Below, in pieces: positions 23,601 through 35,600 of a DNA stretch of 64,000 nt. This DNA comes from Phyto melanocephala (taxonomy: Eukaryota > Arthropoda > Insecta > Diptera > Rhinophoridae), in assembly GCA_941918925.1 (NCBI GenBank), contig OW799233.1, forward strand, positions 123,158,333 to 123,222,332, in the 5' to 3' direction. Below the pieces are notes generated by a model. That model was not told the origin of the DNA. It saw only the letters and a program-made list of their open reading frames with translations, and made no database searches. Made by a program: the position numbers and the translations under genes. The stretch's first letter is position 1. Every line of letters begins with the position of its first letter.

Positions 23601-26600
23601 AATTTTTTACAGGATAATTTCCATTTGCAGCTCGTTAGTAAGCACACAGTTTGTTATTATACATACATACGACGCGTCGTAAGTAAATATTAAAGGCTCT
23701 TGTGTAAACAATTGTTCCCATTTGTTTATTTAATATAAAAGTATTGATAATTAATAATTTTTTTCTGTGGGATTTGTTTCAAAAGTAAGACGAGATAAAA
23801 ATCAATAGAATAGTCAGATTGGCGACAATGAACATGGGTCGATAAAACTGTTGGAAAAAGGAACGAAATATTTGTAGTACTTAAAACTTTGGAGGGGGGT
23901 CATTTATGGTTTGGAATTGTTTTCGGGGCAACCAGCTTGGAGTACCACCCCAAATTAGAGGCAAAATATGTATGTATGTGCTACAGACTATACAACCATT
24001 CTAGAAAACTCATATATTACAAATCTGTACCCATGTTCTGTAACTTTAGTGAGAACAAAGTATTCCACCGTTTCTCGATGTGCGAGAAAAAAGTGTATCT
24101 GTAACTCATGGCGAAAAATACCATTTATGATTACGTTGTTACGTAAGAACTATCAAAAATTATACTTAATTAAAGGAAACGAAGAGAAAAAAATAGACTT
24201 AAAAAGTGCGGAAATAATACATATAAAATTTAGAAAAAAAAATAAGTGCAAAAAAAAGAAATAAAATGTACAATGCAGCTTTATTTAGAGCGGTTGGGGA
24301 TGATGAAAGGAATATGTTGAGGATTCATCGCAAAAGGTTGCGCGATTCAACAGACCCTTTTGATCGATTTAGGGAACTATATCGCTTAAGCAGATCATCA
24401 GCAATGGTTCTGCTTGAAGAAATGTCACCTTTTATGAGCCAAGGTGTAAGGAATACAAATTTGCCTTCACTTCACAAGACATTGGTAACATTGTTTCCTT
24501 TTAATGATAAACATAATGATAATGGTGGCGTATTTAGGATTTTTGTTTGGGACACACGACATACAAATTAAACAATTTGGTTTAACAATAAACAATTTTT
24601 GTAAAAGCTTTGGTTTATAAATATTAAAGGTCTATATAAAAAAGAATAAAAAAATTATAAAAGTTAAAAAAAAAAAATAAATGAAAAGAGTTAAGCAATT
24701 TTAGTTAGATAGTTAGTTTTTTTAAACTTTAAATGACTTTGATAATTGTAAAAATGTAATCAACATTAAATAAAATCTATCTTTTTTAGAAATATGAAAA
24801 CGTTTGTAAATTAAACAAAGATAATTACCATAAATTATTTCCCGTAGTAAGAAAAATTATCACCTCAAATTGAAAGTAATTAATTTTTCATTTCCCAATT
24901 TCTTTCTTTTACGTACAATTTTAAAGCACAAAAAAAACATTATTTCAATTACAAAATATTTTATAGAAGGTTCGATAGTTTAAACTCGATATCTAATTTT
25001 CCTTTTTGTTGCTTTGAAAGACACAAATTTTTCTAAACGATAGCAAATTTATGATATTAATATTTATACATTTATACATACATATGAATGCATTAATAAT
25101 AATAAAAAAAATTAAACTTTACATTTTCCATGTTTTTGTCACTAATTTTTTAATTTTTATATTTTTTGGCTCAAAGTTTTTGCAATCTCGCGGTCTTTCA
25201 GTTCAAAGTGAGAAATTCTCGCCTGAAAACTTTTCAGAAACTCTTTTTTTATGGCTTACGAGTATTTTTCTTACGTGACAGGTATTTCTCGCATGATTAG
25301 TTACAGAAACAGTACAGTGAGAAAAAACAGCTGTTTGTTTCGATTTATTGTATTTCTGTACCAATTTACATGTTTCAAGTGAAAAGTTTCTCGTAGCGAG
25401 AGTTACAGAACATGGGCACTGGACATATTTGATTAAGTACCAGGACATAATGATATATTCATACAGGACAACGTTCCTAAGCATACTTCGAAAATAAGTA
25501 AAAATTAGTTTTAAGAAAACGAAATCAAGCTTTTGGATTGGTCTTCCCACTCAGCGGATTTAAACCCAATCGAACGCCTTTGGTCTATTTTAAAAAGAAA
25601 AAAATTTTCTCAGTAGGATTTGCCTAAGACCAGATGAACTTTAAGAGCGTGCTCTTGATGCTTGGGGAAAAAACGATCCCAAAATGCTGATAAATCTTGT
25701 CAGAAGTATGCCAAAAAAAAAAATAAAGGCAGTTAAGAAACACTTGGAGGACACACTAAACAAATATCAAGGCACAAAAAACTACACACAAAACTGTGGA
25801 TATAATTGTTAATTTTTAAATATTTAAATAATTTTATATCCGTTTAAGCATTACTAAGATAGATTTTTTGTACATTTTCATATTCTTATTTATTAGATTT
25901 AATATTCTTAATATACATACTTGAAAAATTTTAACAAAACATTAAAGAATATAAATATATTGCGAATTTTATAGAATGGAATAGTTACGTGAACAATTTT
26001 TTTCTTTACTGTATATTTCCGAAAGCGGATATAAAATATGTAGAGGCAAACATATTGTTTGCAAAATTTTGACATCAGGGGCCGAATTACGGCATTCGAA
26101 CGTGATCGAAATTGTAAAATTCTTATTAGAATCTCTATACCTAAAGCACAGCGAACTCGATCGTTCGAGTAAAATTTCGATCGTGATCGAATGCCGTAAT
26201 TCGGCCCCAGAGCATACTAACTGAATATACTTAATATGTCGACATTAATAACAAGTCTGTCGACAACAATATTAATATCGCATTAAACTTGTTCTTTTTT
26301 TTTTAACAGAGGCACAGGCCCAACGTCATTCCGCACAACGAACTATGCCTGAGCCATCCAGCAATAATCCAGCCTCATCCGGTGAAATTGTGAATAATAT
26401 TGGTACTATGGAATATAATAATCAAACCAGAGTTTTTTCGGCGAGTTTCAGGTATGTAAAAACGATGTCGAAATCTTTTGTCTAAAAATTTTTAAAATTT
26501 TTCCGTGTTTTTTTATTTATCTGATTTTATTTGTTTTTCTCGTTTTCAGAACAATGCAATTGAAAAAAATTAAACGTGCTGAAAAGAAGGGCACCGAAAG

Positions 26601-29600
26601 TGTTATGGATGAAAAATTTGCTTTATTATTTTTTACATCGGTTATAGTCAATGATTATAGAATTAGGGTAAGTTATTTTTAATAATTAAATAATATAAAA
26701 ATAATTTACTGCTTGAATATACATAAACATACAAAAATCAAAAATGTATCGAAAAGTTTACATAAAAATGTGTCGTACAAGTCACAACGGCTGGGTGAAT
26801 GTCAAAGTGAATTTGTAAACCAGATTTGTAAACGTTTTATATCATTATTCATTCTTTTATTGCTGCTTCGTTTAAACAAATATAAATAATCGTGTCAGTA
26901 ATAATAATAAGAAGATGAGTATTAAACACATTTTTTTTTAATTTCGAAATAATCTCATTTCCCATTGCTGGCATAAGTATATTAAATTAAGGCGAATTGA
27001 AAGAACTTTTAGAATTACTATAAGAAACCAATCAGCTGGATCCGGCGATTTTAGCTGTATGAATATTGGGTGCCCCGCTGGGCTAGTATTATAGTGTTCT
27101 AGAATGCCAGTCTGGGGGTTAAAGGTTCGATTCCTGCTAAAGACTGTGTATATAAATTAATTTTATATAAATCTTAATAATAATTATTGGTTTCTTTGAC
27201 CTTTTATAATAATATATGTTTAATAGTTTTTTAAGCTTAAGGTCCTTTTAATAATAAAAAATCTTTTTGTTTTGTTTTATATTATTTGATCAATATTTCG
27301 CTACTTCTTTGTGTAGCATCATCAGGATAAACGTTTTTTAATATATATTAGTTTTTTGTTGGATTTGTGTCTTGATATTTGTTATTTTGTAAATAAATTA
27401 AACAATTAAACAATAAATTAAACAATTTATTTACAAAATAACAAATATCAAGACACAAATCCAACAAAAAACTAATATATATTAAAAAACGTTTATCCTG
27501 ATGATGCTACACAAAGAAGTAGCGAAATATTGATCAAATAATATAAAACAAAACAAAAAGATTTTTTATTATTAAAAGGACCTTAAGCTTAAAAAACTAT
27601 TAAACATATCGCACTTGATCAACAAGAGGGTATTAACTCAAAATTTTTGAATTTTCAGTAGAGTCAAAAAACTGTTTGTGGCCACATTTTAACAGAATTT
27701 AAAAATTCAAATATACCATAGGAAGCAAATTCCATTTGAAAATATATATATACATTGTTTTTGTTTTAAATTTTACCAATCATTGCAAAAAAATCTATTT
27801 TTTGAGTTAACATAATTTTTTCATGAAAAGGGTCACAAATCAAAAAAAATTTGAACAATTTTTTCATAAAAAGAGTCACATTTCGAATTAAAATTATAGA
27901 ATAAAACAAATTTTATCAAAAAAATAGTATCAACTCAAAATACAACCAAATATAAATAAAACAGTTTGATTATTTTTAACATAAATAAAGGCTTAAATCA
28001 AAATAATACCTTTTTTATGAAAATAAACGATTCTTACCTATTTCAACTTTTGTATTAACTCGAAATAATACCTTTTTGTTGAAATAAAGGTAATCACTAC
28101 ATTATCATGAATATGGTCTCAAAAGTGGTTTTCGAGATGAAACAGTAAACGGAATACGTTGAAATTTTTACAGTAGATAGATATTGATGTTGTTTGCTGA
28201 TTTCTTGAAAAAAGTGATATTTTAAAAATTTTGAGTTAATACCCTCTTGTTGATCAAGTGCGATATATAAATCTTAATTAAATAAAAAAACAATATAATA
28301 AAATAATCAGTGGATCTTTGTTACTCTAGCACGCTAAATCGACTGATCGGAATTAAATTTTTCATACAGACATACATATAACAACCTGCGATACTTTTTA
28401 TTACGATTACCACGCAAATAAAGTCGCGCTCAAACTGTAGAAATTAGTTTTAAACTTTTCAATACATTGAGAAATTATTCTATATAAGGTTTTACATAAG
28501 TTGTTATAATATAGAGGGCCAATTCAAAGTGGTTGCATATCAGTCATATTTGTACTATTTCACATTATTTTATGCACGCATAAAATTTTTGTTAGTAATT
28601 TCCATACAAAAAAATAATAAGACTTTACACATTTGTTTCCTATGTATAAAAAATTGTTTATGTTATACTTTTAACCATACTGTCTCTCAGAGAGAATTTC
28701 GCTTCTCACCTCTCAGAGAGAATATTTTCTATTTTCTTCTTTCCTGTATAAATACAATTTTTAACAGCGTCATCTCTTTGTCTTCTTTCTTGTATTAAAT
28801 ACATAATTTGTTAACAAAAGGTGTTCAAAGTCACTAGTCATATTAATATGAATTATATCATATAGTACAATATGAGGGTCTACTTTGAATTGGCCCAGAA
28901 TGTATTGAAAATATGTTGAAAATATCTTACTAAAATTTATTTATTTTTTACTACCTGGATTAGGTTTGGACAATTTCTTTGCCTGTAGTCGTAATAGTAC
29001 ACGGTAATCAAGAGCCACAGTCATGGGCCACAATCACATGGGATAATGCATTCTCTGATATTGTACGTGAACCTTTTCAAGTGCCCGAAAGAGTTGCTTG
29101 GTCTCAATTGGCCATGGCATTAAATACCAAATTTGAATCGTCAACGGGTCGTGCTTTAACAGAAGAAAATTTAAATTTTTTGCGTAAGTATATAAAAAAA
29201 TATCTTTAAAAACATTTGTGGTGAAGTATAATTTTTTTTTCTATTTTTGTCGTATCTACAGATGAAAAACTATTCCGTCGTAATGGCATAAATGGCGAGG
29301 ATGATTATATATCATGGGCCCAATTCTGTAAGGAACCCTTACCCGATCGTTCGTTCACTTTTTGGGATTGGTTCTTTGCCATTATGAAGTTAACCAAAGA
29401 TCATTTGCTAAGTCTATGGAAGGCCGGTTTGATTGTGGGTTTCATTAACAAACGTAAAGCCGAAGAAATGTTGCGTGTTTTACCATTGGGTACTTTTCTG
29501 TTGCGCTTCTCAGACAGTGAACTAGGTAAATAAAATAATCGCTTAAAACTTTTCTTTCAAAGGATTTACATTTATTTTTTAATTGTATTTTCGTTTGTGT

Positions 29601-32600
29601 GTGTGTGTGTTTTTTTATAAATACTGCAGGTGGAATAACTGTAGGTTTTGTTACCGAGCAAAGTTCAGTGCTAATGTTGTCACCATGGACAGCGCGTGAT
29701 TTAAATATACGCGGTTTAGCCGATCGTATTCATGACATCGAAGTTCTTCGTATTGTTTATCCAACGAATCGTATGCGTGATGAAGCTTTTGGTGAATTTT
29801 ATACACAAAGAATGGGTATGTTAATTGAAAAAGTAATAAAGTTAAATTTTAATGTTTTCGTTAGAAAATAGTGAAGACTTGCTATTGTTATTAATTAGCA
29901 CTTTTGAATAGAATAATTGAGCATATTTTTTATACTCATAATGGATAACTTTTGCATAGATACCATATTTAATTTGTGTGTTTTACTTTTTTATTAGATG
30001 AAAACGCCCGTCGTGATGGTTATGTACCAAATACTATACGAGTGAATGTGCCAGCCATAGAAGGTGTCGGTGGACTTACACCCCAACACAATATACAATC
30101 GCCGCATCCACATGATATGCAAATGGCAAAGTAAGTACAGCATAATTTTCCTTTTTACTACTGATACTACTATACATACACATACATACACAGCATTTAT
30201 AACAAAAGTTTTTGCTTTTAACAAATCATCTCATTCATTTAGTTTTCTACAACTTTTGTTCCTTAACAAAGTCCTATTTCCTTACACAAAGCATTTCGCA
30301 ATACTTTGAATTTGTATTAAAATGCCTTTAATTCCTGATTAGAGATTACACGCAATTTCATTAGTTTGTATATTTGTTTTCTCTTTCATCCGTTTGCCAA
30401 AAGCTTGAGTTCTATTTAAGTTTTTAGAATTTCACTTAAAGTATGTTATTTCTAATTCTTTATTGTTTTTAAACTTTATTTTTTTTTTCTTCGCCTCCCT
30501 CATCCTAATTACTGCAATGGTGTTCTTTTGGGAAACTATATCTACTGCTGTTTCTTCTTTTGTCTTGTGTGAAAATCTTCTACTTCCGAATTCCGCTTCC
30601 TCAATAAAAAAATTACAAAAAAAACATTAAAAATACCAATAGCAACAATAACAATAATAATATTTGTCTAAATGATCTCGATATTTATACTAATGGAATA
30701 AATGATACCACTGTTGACTGGGATATGATGTGTATACTTTAAATGAAGCTTGTTATTTTTGTAAATTGTATACAAATACAGTGGAACTAAACGTAAAAAA
30801 AATTCATCGTTAAAGAAACAAAAAAAGGAAGTGACAAAAATGTATATTTAACTAGTAAAAAGTCTGATCTGTCTAAATAATTTGAAAAACAAAATTTAAA
30901 AATGTGTTTAATAAACCTATCTACTATTATTGTTCTACTAATTCAAAAACTTGTCGCTTAACGAGAATAATTTAAACCAAGTGCCTTATTTTCCTCTACA
31001 TCAAATTGAAATGTGTGTAACGAAATTAAATCAAAAACCAAAACGAAAAGGTATTTACATTTTGTTTTTCAGTTTTTAATTGCTTTGTTTTATTGTTTTT
31101 TTGCTTGGTTCTTTTACTTTTAAAGTTTGTTTTAATTTTGTTTAATGCAATCATTCGTCATTTATTAAATTCATTTAATGTTCTCCATCCTTGTGAAATA
31201 AACATTGAAAGTGCAAACATATACTTTTTTGTTCGTTAATTTTTTGCTTAACGTCATCACCAGTTCATCATTAAGGAGTAACGAGAATATCCATACACAT
31301 ACATACATACATATATGCACACTATTTTTACAAATTTTTTTAAGTTGTGAAATGTTTAAAAGTCACTTTTAAATTATCATTTTACTGGGATTTTCCTTCA
31401 TTAAATTTGTGTTTTATTGTGTTTGGGTGGATTTTTTATTTAAAAGTTTTTTCTACTTTCACGTTTCTTATACTCCCCTTAACATCGCAGAAAAAAAGTT
31501 TTTCATACGTTTTATATCTAGAAATTGGCCACTGACCCAGCTCAAACTATAACGAATTCTTTTTGTCTTAACTTAAGATATGCCTTTAAGTTAAGTTTTA
31601 GAAGATCTTGTTCCAATCAACGAAAATAGGCAAGCAACATTTTTTGCAAAAATATCTTAAAAGATATATTCACGTCACAGGTTTTACCCTCGCGAAATTG
31701 TATAAATTTGCTCTAGTTGAGAATAGCTGAATTTTTTACATTCAAACCGGCACACAGTAAAGGGCACTGAGTTCTATAACAGAACAATTAAGAAAAAATT
31801 AATCTATCTATATACATATATAAAAGTGAAACTCTGTGTGTGTGTGTAACTGTAAAACCGATCGAACTCAAACTTTATCAAGTTGTTGTACACATACCAG
31901 GGAGTGTTTATGGGTGGAAAAAAGTGGGCGGGGCTACGCCCACTGACTGGACTGATTATTCTGAAACTGCACACATTTTGAGCTGTCACGACTTTATAAT
32001 TTCGTGATTATAAAAGTGGGCAGGGCCACGCCCATAAAAAAAAGTAATAATTTTGAGGTACTTGCACTGGACCGATTTTTCTGGAACTTTGCACACATAT
32101 TGAGCTGTCATGATTTTACAATTTCGTGATTAGAAAAGTGGGCAGTGCCACGCCCATAAAAAAAAAGTTATCTATTTCAGCTACTTAAACTTCACCGATT
32201 TTTCTAAAAATGTTCACACACATATTGAGGTCTCATGATTATACAATTTCATGATTAGAAAAGTGGGCAGGGCCACGCCCATAAAAAAAGTTAAAATTTT
32301 GAGGTACTTGCTCTGGACCAATTTTTGTGAAACTTTGCACACATATTGAGTTGTCATGACTATAAAATTTTATGATTAGAAAAGTGGGCAGGGCCACGCC
32401 CATTAAAAAAAATTTTAAATTTTTAGCTTTTTGCACTTGATACTAAATTTAAATTCAGAATGTATTTTTATTCATTAAGGGGCGTAGCAACGCGCTCCGG
32501 GCTTTTCTAGTGAATTATAAAATTGACAAAATAAGGTATTTTTAATAACTTTCGAGAAACCATTATTGAAATTCTTAGTAATTCTTTGTATATGGAAGCC

Positions 32601-35600
32601 ATTCTGTCGTATTTTTTTTTTAATTGCTGCGAAGATACTACAACCGCCCATATATCCTTTTCATTAAAAATCTGCGATAAAATTTTACAATATCAAAAAA
32701 GGTTTACATACAACACAGGGTTTATAGCTATTATACCCTGTTTTGTAAACCGGATAATACAGAAAGATTTTAAAAACATCAAATCATGAAACTTGCAACA
32801 CAAAATATTTTTATTAATATCTACAGATATTAAAAAACCGGTAAACCGACTAAAAATATAGGGTGGTCCATTAAAAACGCTAGTTGTTTATTGTAAATAA
32901 AACTAAAAGCTTTTAGGGAATTGTCTTAATACTTTTTATGATGATAGAAGGATCTACTACAGTTATGTGTGAAGCGTAACCCAGAGAGAGCGTTCTGCAT
33001 CGATCAAAACAAATAGTAGTCGTTTTTAAATAGTTTTTATAACATGTAATTGAGTGTTTTCATGATAGCGTATTACGGTTTTAAGTCTGGCCGTATATTC
33101 TAGAAATTTTTCGCAAAATGCTCGCTTCAAACGAATCAGTTGCGTTCGGTACAGGTTTCTTGTGATGGTTTAACCATATTTCAGCAGTTCCTAATAGATA
33201 GCACTCTTTGGGTTTGGTGTCGATTCAGCTGGTTGGTCGGACATACGATCTTTTACACGTCGGGGTTTTTTTTTAGAGGATCCACTTTTCATCACATGTA
33301 TTGATTTGGTTCAAAAATGGTTTTCTTTTTTAGCGTTCAATCAGCATTTCTGACAAAATCGTTTTTAAAGGTCTCTTGCCTTTAATTTGTATGGTACCCG
33401 ATTTCCCTGTTTTAGAAATAATCCTGCTGCTCGTAACATTTAAAATTTCTTGCTTGAGTAGCTTACAATCTCATGTTAAGTTTGAAAACAATCTTCCTGG
33501 AGTAAAGCGTTCAATTATTGATTTTTCATATCATAATCACCACTTCTTAACCACACAAACCATCTCTCGCGCATTGAAGCCAGTGACGTGAATACCTTTA
33601 ATATATGTTTAATTAGCCGCCCGGTACTTGCTTCGCTACGTATCATTATAGATACTCTCCATAAAGTAAAACTACGTTTTTACTTTTTTTCCTATTGCTA
33701 TCCCTCCCAAAGATAAATGCTCTTTAAAAAATTACCAAAATTCAGTTTTTACCCGTTTTATCCCCTTAAAACTCGAAATTAAAAAAAAAAATACCAGACT
33801 CTTATCCAATTATTTTTAACAGGCTCTTTGGTCCTTTCTAAATTTTTGTGATATCTTTATGAAGCCCGGAGATACTGAGTTACCGATTTTACCCTTTTTT
33901 ACCCGTAAATCCCTTGACGGATTTTGTGCAAACTTCACATAAACCAAATACAAATACAAATCTACAAATAGTCCGAACGAAGTTTAAACATTTATAACGA
34001 TGTCGAAAGAAAACCCAAGCGAAATTTTTATTCGTACAAATACGTTGAAAACAAAAGCAAATTTTTAATTTTTGTTGTTGTTTTCAATATATTTGTAAGA
34101 ATTAAAATTTCGTTCGCATTTAGATAAACAGGCAGTTAGTTCGGATAGGTGAGCCGGTTCTTGAATTATAAAATTCAACGGAAAGTGGCCATGATTTTTA
34201 TATATATAGATAAAGGGTTCTTGCCGACGATCATGGAAATGCAATTGCTAATAAAGATTTTTGTTTTCAATCCAATATAAGTTTGTGGTTAAATTGTATT
34301 TCCTCTTTATATTTATTTTTTTTTCTCTCTCACAACAAATTCAAAGTATTGTAGTGAATTTTATTTTATTTAATTTTAATTTTCTTTCATAACTTTTTAA
34401 ACACTAAACACGTCTTATTATAAAACACTAGTATCATCATGCTTTTAACCGTTATCAAAATGCTAATAATAAAATCTTTTTTTCCAACATTTTTCTTTTC
34501 TGCTATTTAACAAATATTTATTTTAGCTTACAAAACAGCACTATTATGCATCTATAAATTAAATGATATTTATAAGATTTTTGTTTTGCAAAATCATTTA
34601 AGCCAAAAATTTATATTGTAAAATATTAAAAAAAAATCTCAAAGATTTTAAAAGACAATTTTACATGAATTCTAAAAGAAAAAGTAATTTATAATAAAAT
34701 AGATATGTTTTTGTTTAAATTAAGGCGAACGTATAAAACATAATAATACACAAACACTTAACTATTTGAATTGTTGCATGATTATTTGTAAAATTAAAAA
34801 AAAACAATAAAAAATAAAAATAATAAACACAAATTAACTAATATTAAATGTATGTGTCTTTTGAACAAAATAACCAAAATATATTTTTATTTAAATATTT
34901 ACATATTAGAAAACACAACTAATGAACATTTTATTGTATTTAATAAAGAAAACAAAAAAAAAACGAATTTACATAAATGTCTTTTAAGGTTTTTTCTCTT
35001 TAAATGTATTCTTAAGCTTTTACGTTTATTTAATAAAAATAAAAAAAATTGTTTTTCGTTTAACTTGTAAATAATTTGATTTTATAAATTACAGAAATTC
35101 CATCTAAATTTTATGATGTTTTCCAGGCATTTTTAGTTAATTTTCAGATATAGGGTTCACAATATAAATTTTAACTTTTTTATTTAAAATTAAATTCAGA
35201 TTTGCTGAACACAAAATGTGTAATAAAAGAAACTTTTTACATTGAGGCCCTTATCATTAGACATTTGATCTTCGTTGAATATCAAATTCTTCATTGGCCA
35301 TCGAATGTTGAAATTTATACTATGATTAACAAAAATTGCAAATTTTTCGTTGCATATGTAACGTTTTTTATACCCTTCACAGTGAGTGTAGGGGTATATA
35401 CAGGTTTGTCATTCCGTGTGAAATTTCTGCAATTTTTTATTTCCAACCCCATAAAATATATATTTTCAGAAAGCTTATGAATAGGGGAGTCTGTCAGTCG
35501 TTCCGTGTGTATGTTGTAGTCAACATTTTAAAGCCTCCAGACATTTTCGAGACCCGTGTAAGGTACCAAAATATCAGAAATATTCGGAAGCAGATTGGTA

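Larger units (their letters stand above)
23790..25760 (+). pseudogene. Tc1-like transposase relic split by a second transposon
   Basis: The left piece (about 23880..24020) reads GGSFMVWNCF and later TILENSYI. The right piece (about 25450..25740) reads IQDNVPKHTSK (second catalytic Asp) and SADLNPIERLWSIL (catalytic Glu). 24025..25421 interrupts the order. Several stops lie in the right piece. The split dates the Harbinger-like insertion as younger than this Tc1 copy. Confidence 0.75.
19706..26309 (+). other. Stat92E: Stat92E intron 3, transposon-rich
   Basis: GT..AG intron of 6.6 kb containing a family A copy, a DD41D mariner relic, a MITE, a Tc1 relic split by a HARBI1-like insertion, and a 131 bp palindromic MITE. 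21720..23550 is very AT-rich and shows no feature I can name. Confidence 0.85.

Noticed and set aside
23889..24264. Two plus-strand frames upstream of the HARBI1-like fragment
   Set aside because: The first is a Tc1 relic running into the inserted element, and the second is low-complexity Lys-rich text.
27066..27150. Functional tRNA gene
   Set aside because: The B box is good, but the T stem and acceptor stem do not pair, so it is listed as a SINE candidate only.
28529..28798. 89-codon frame just before STAT exon 6 as an extra exon
   Set aside because: It lies wholly within a 381 bp MITE with exact 3 bp target duplications. The exon 5 to exon 6 splice is in phase without it.
29630..29871. 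STAT exon 8 extended to the stop at 29869
   Set aside because: The extension after RMG is low-complexity intron sequence and would lose the phosphotyrosine tail. The GTATGT donor joins perfectly in phase to exon 9.
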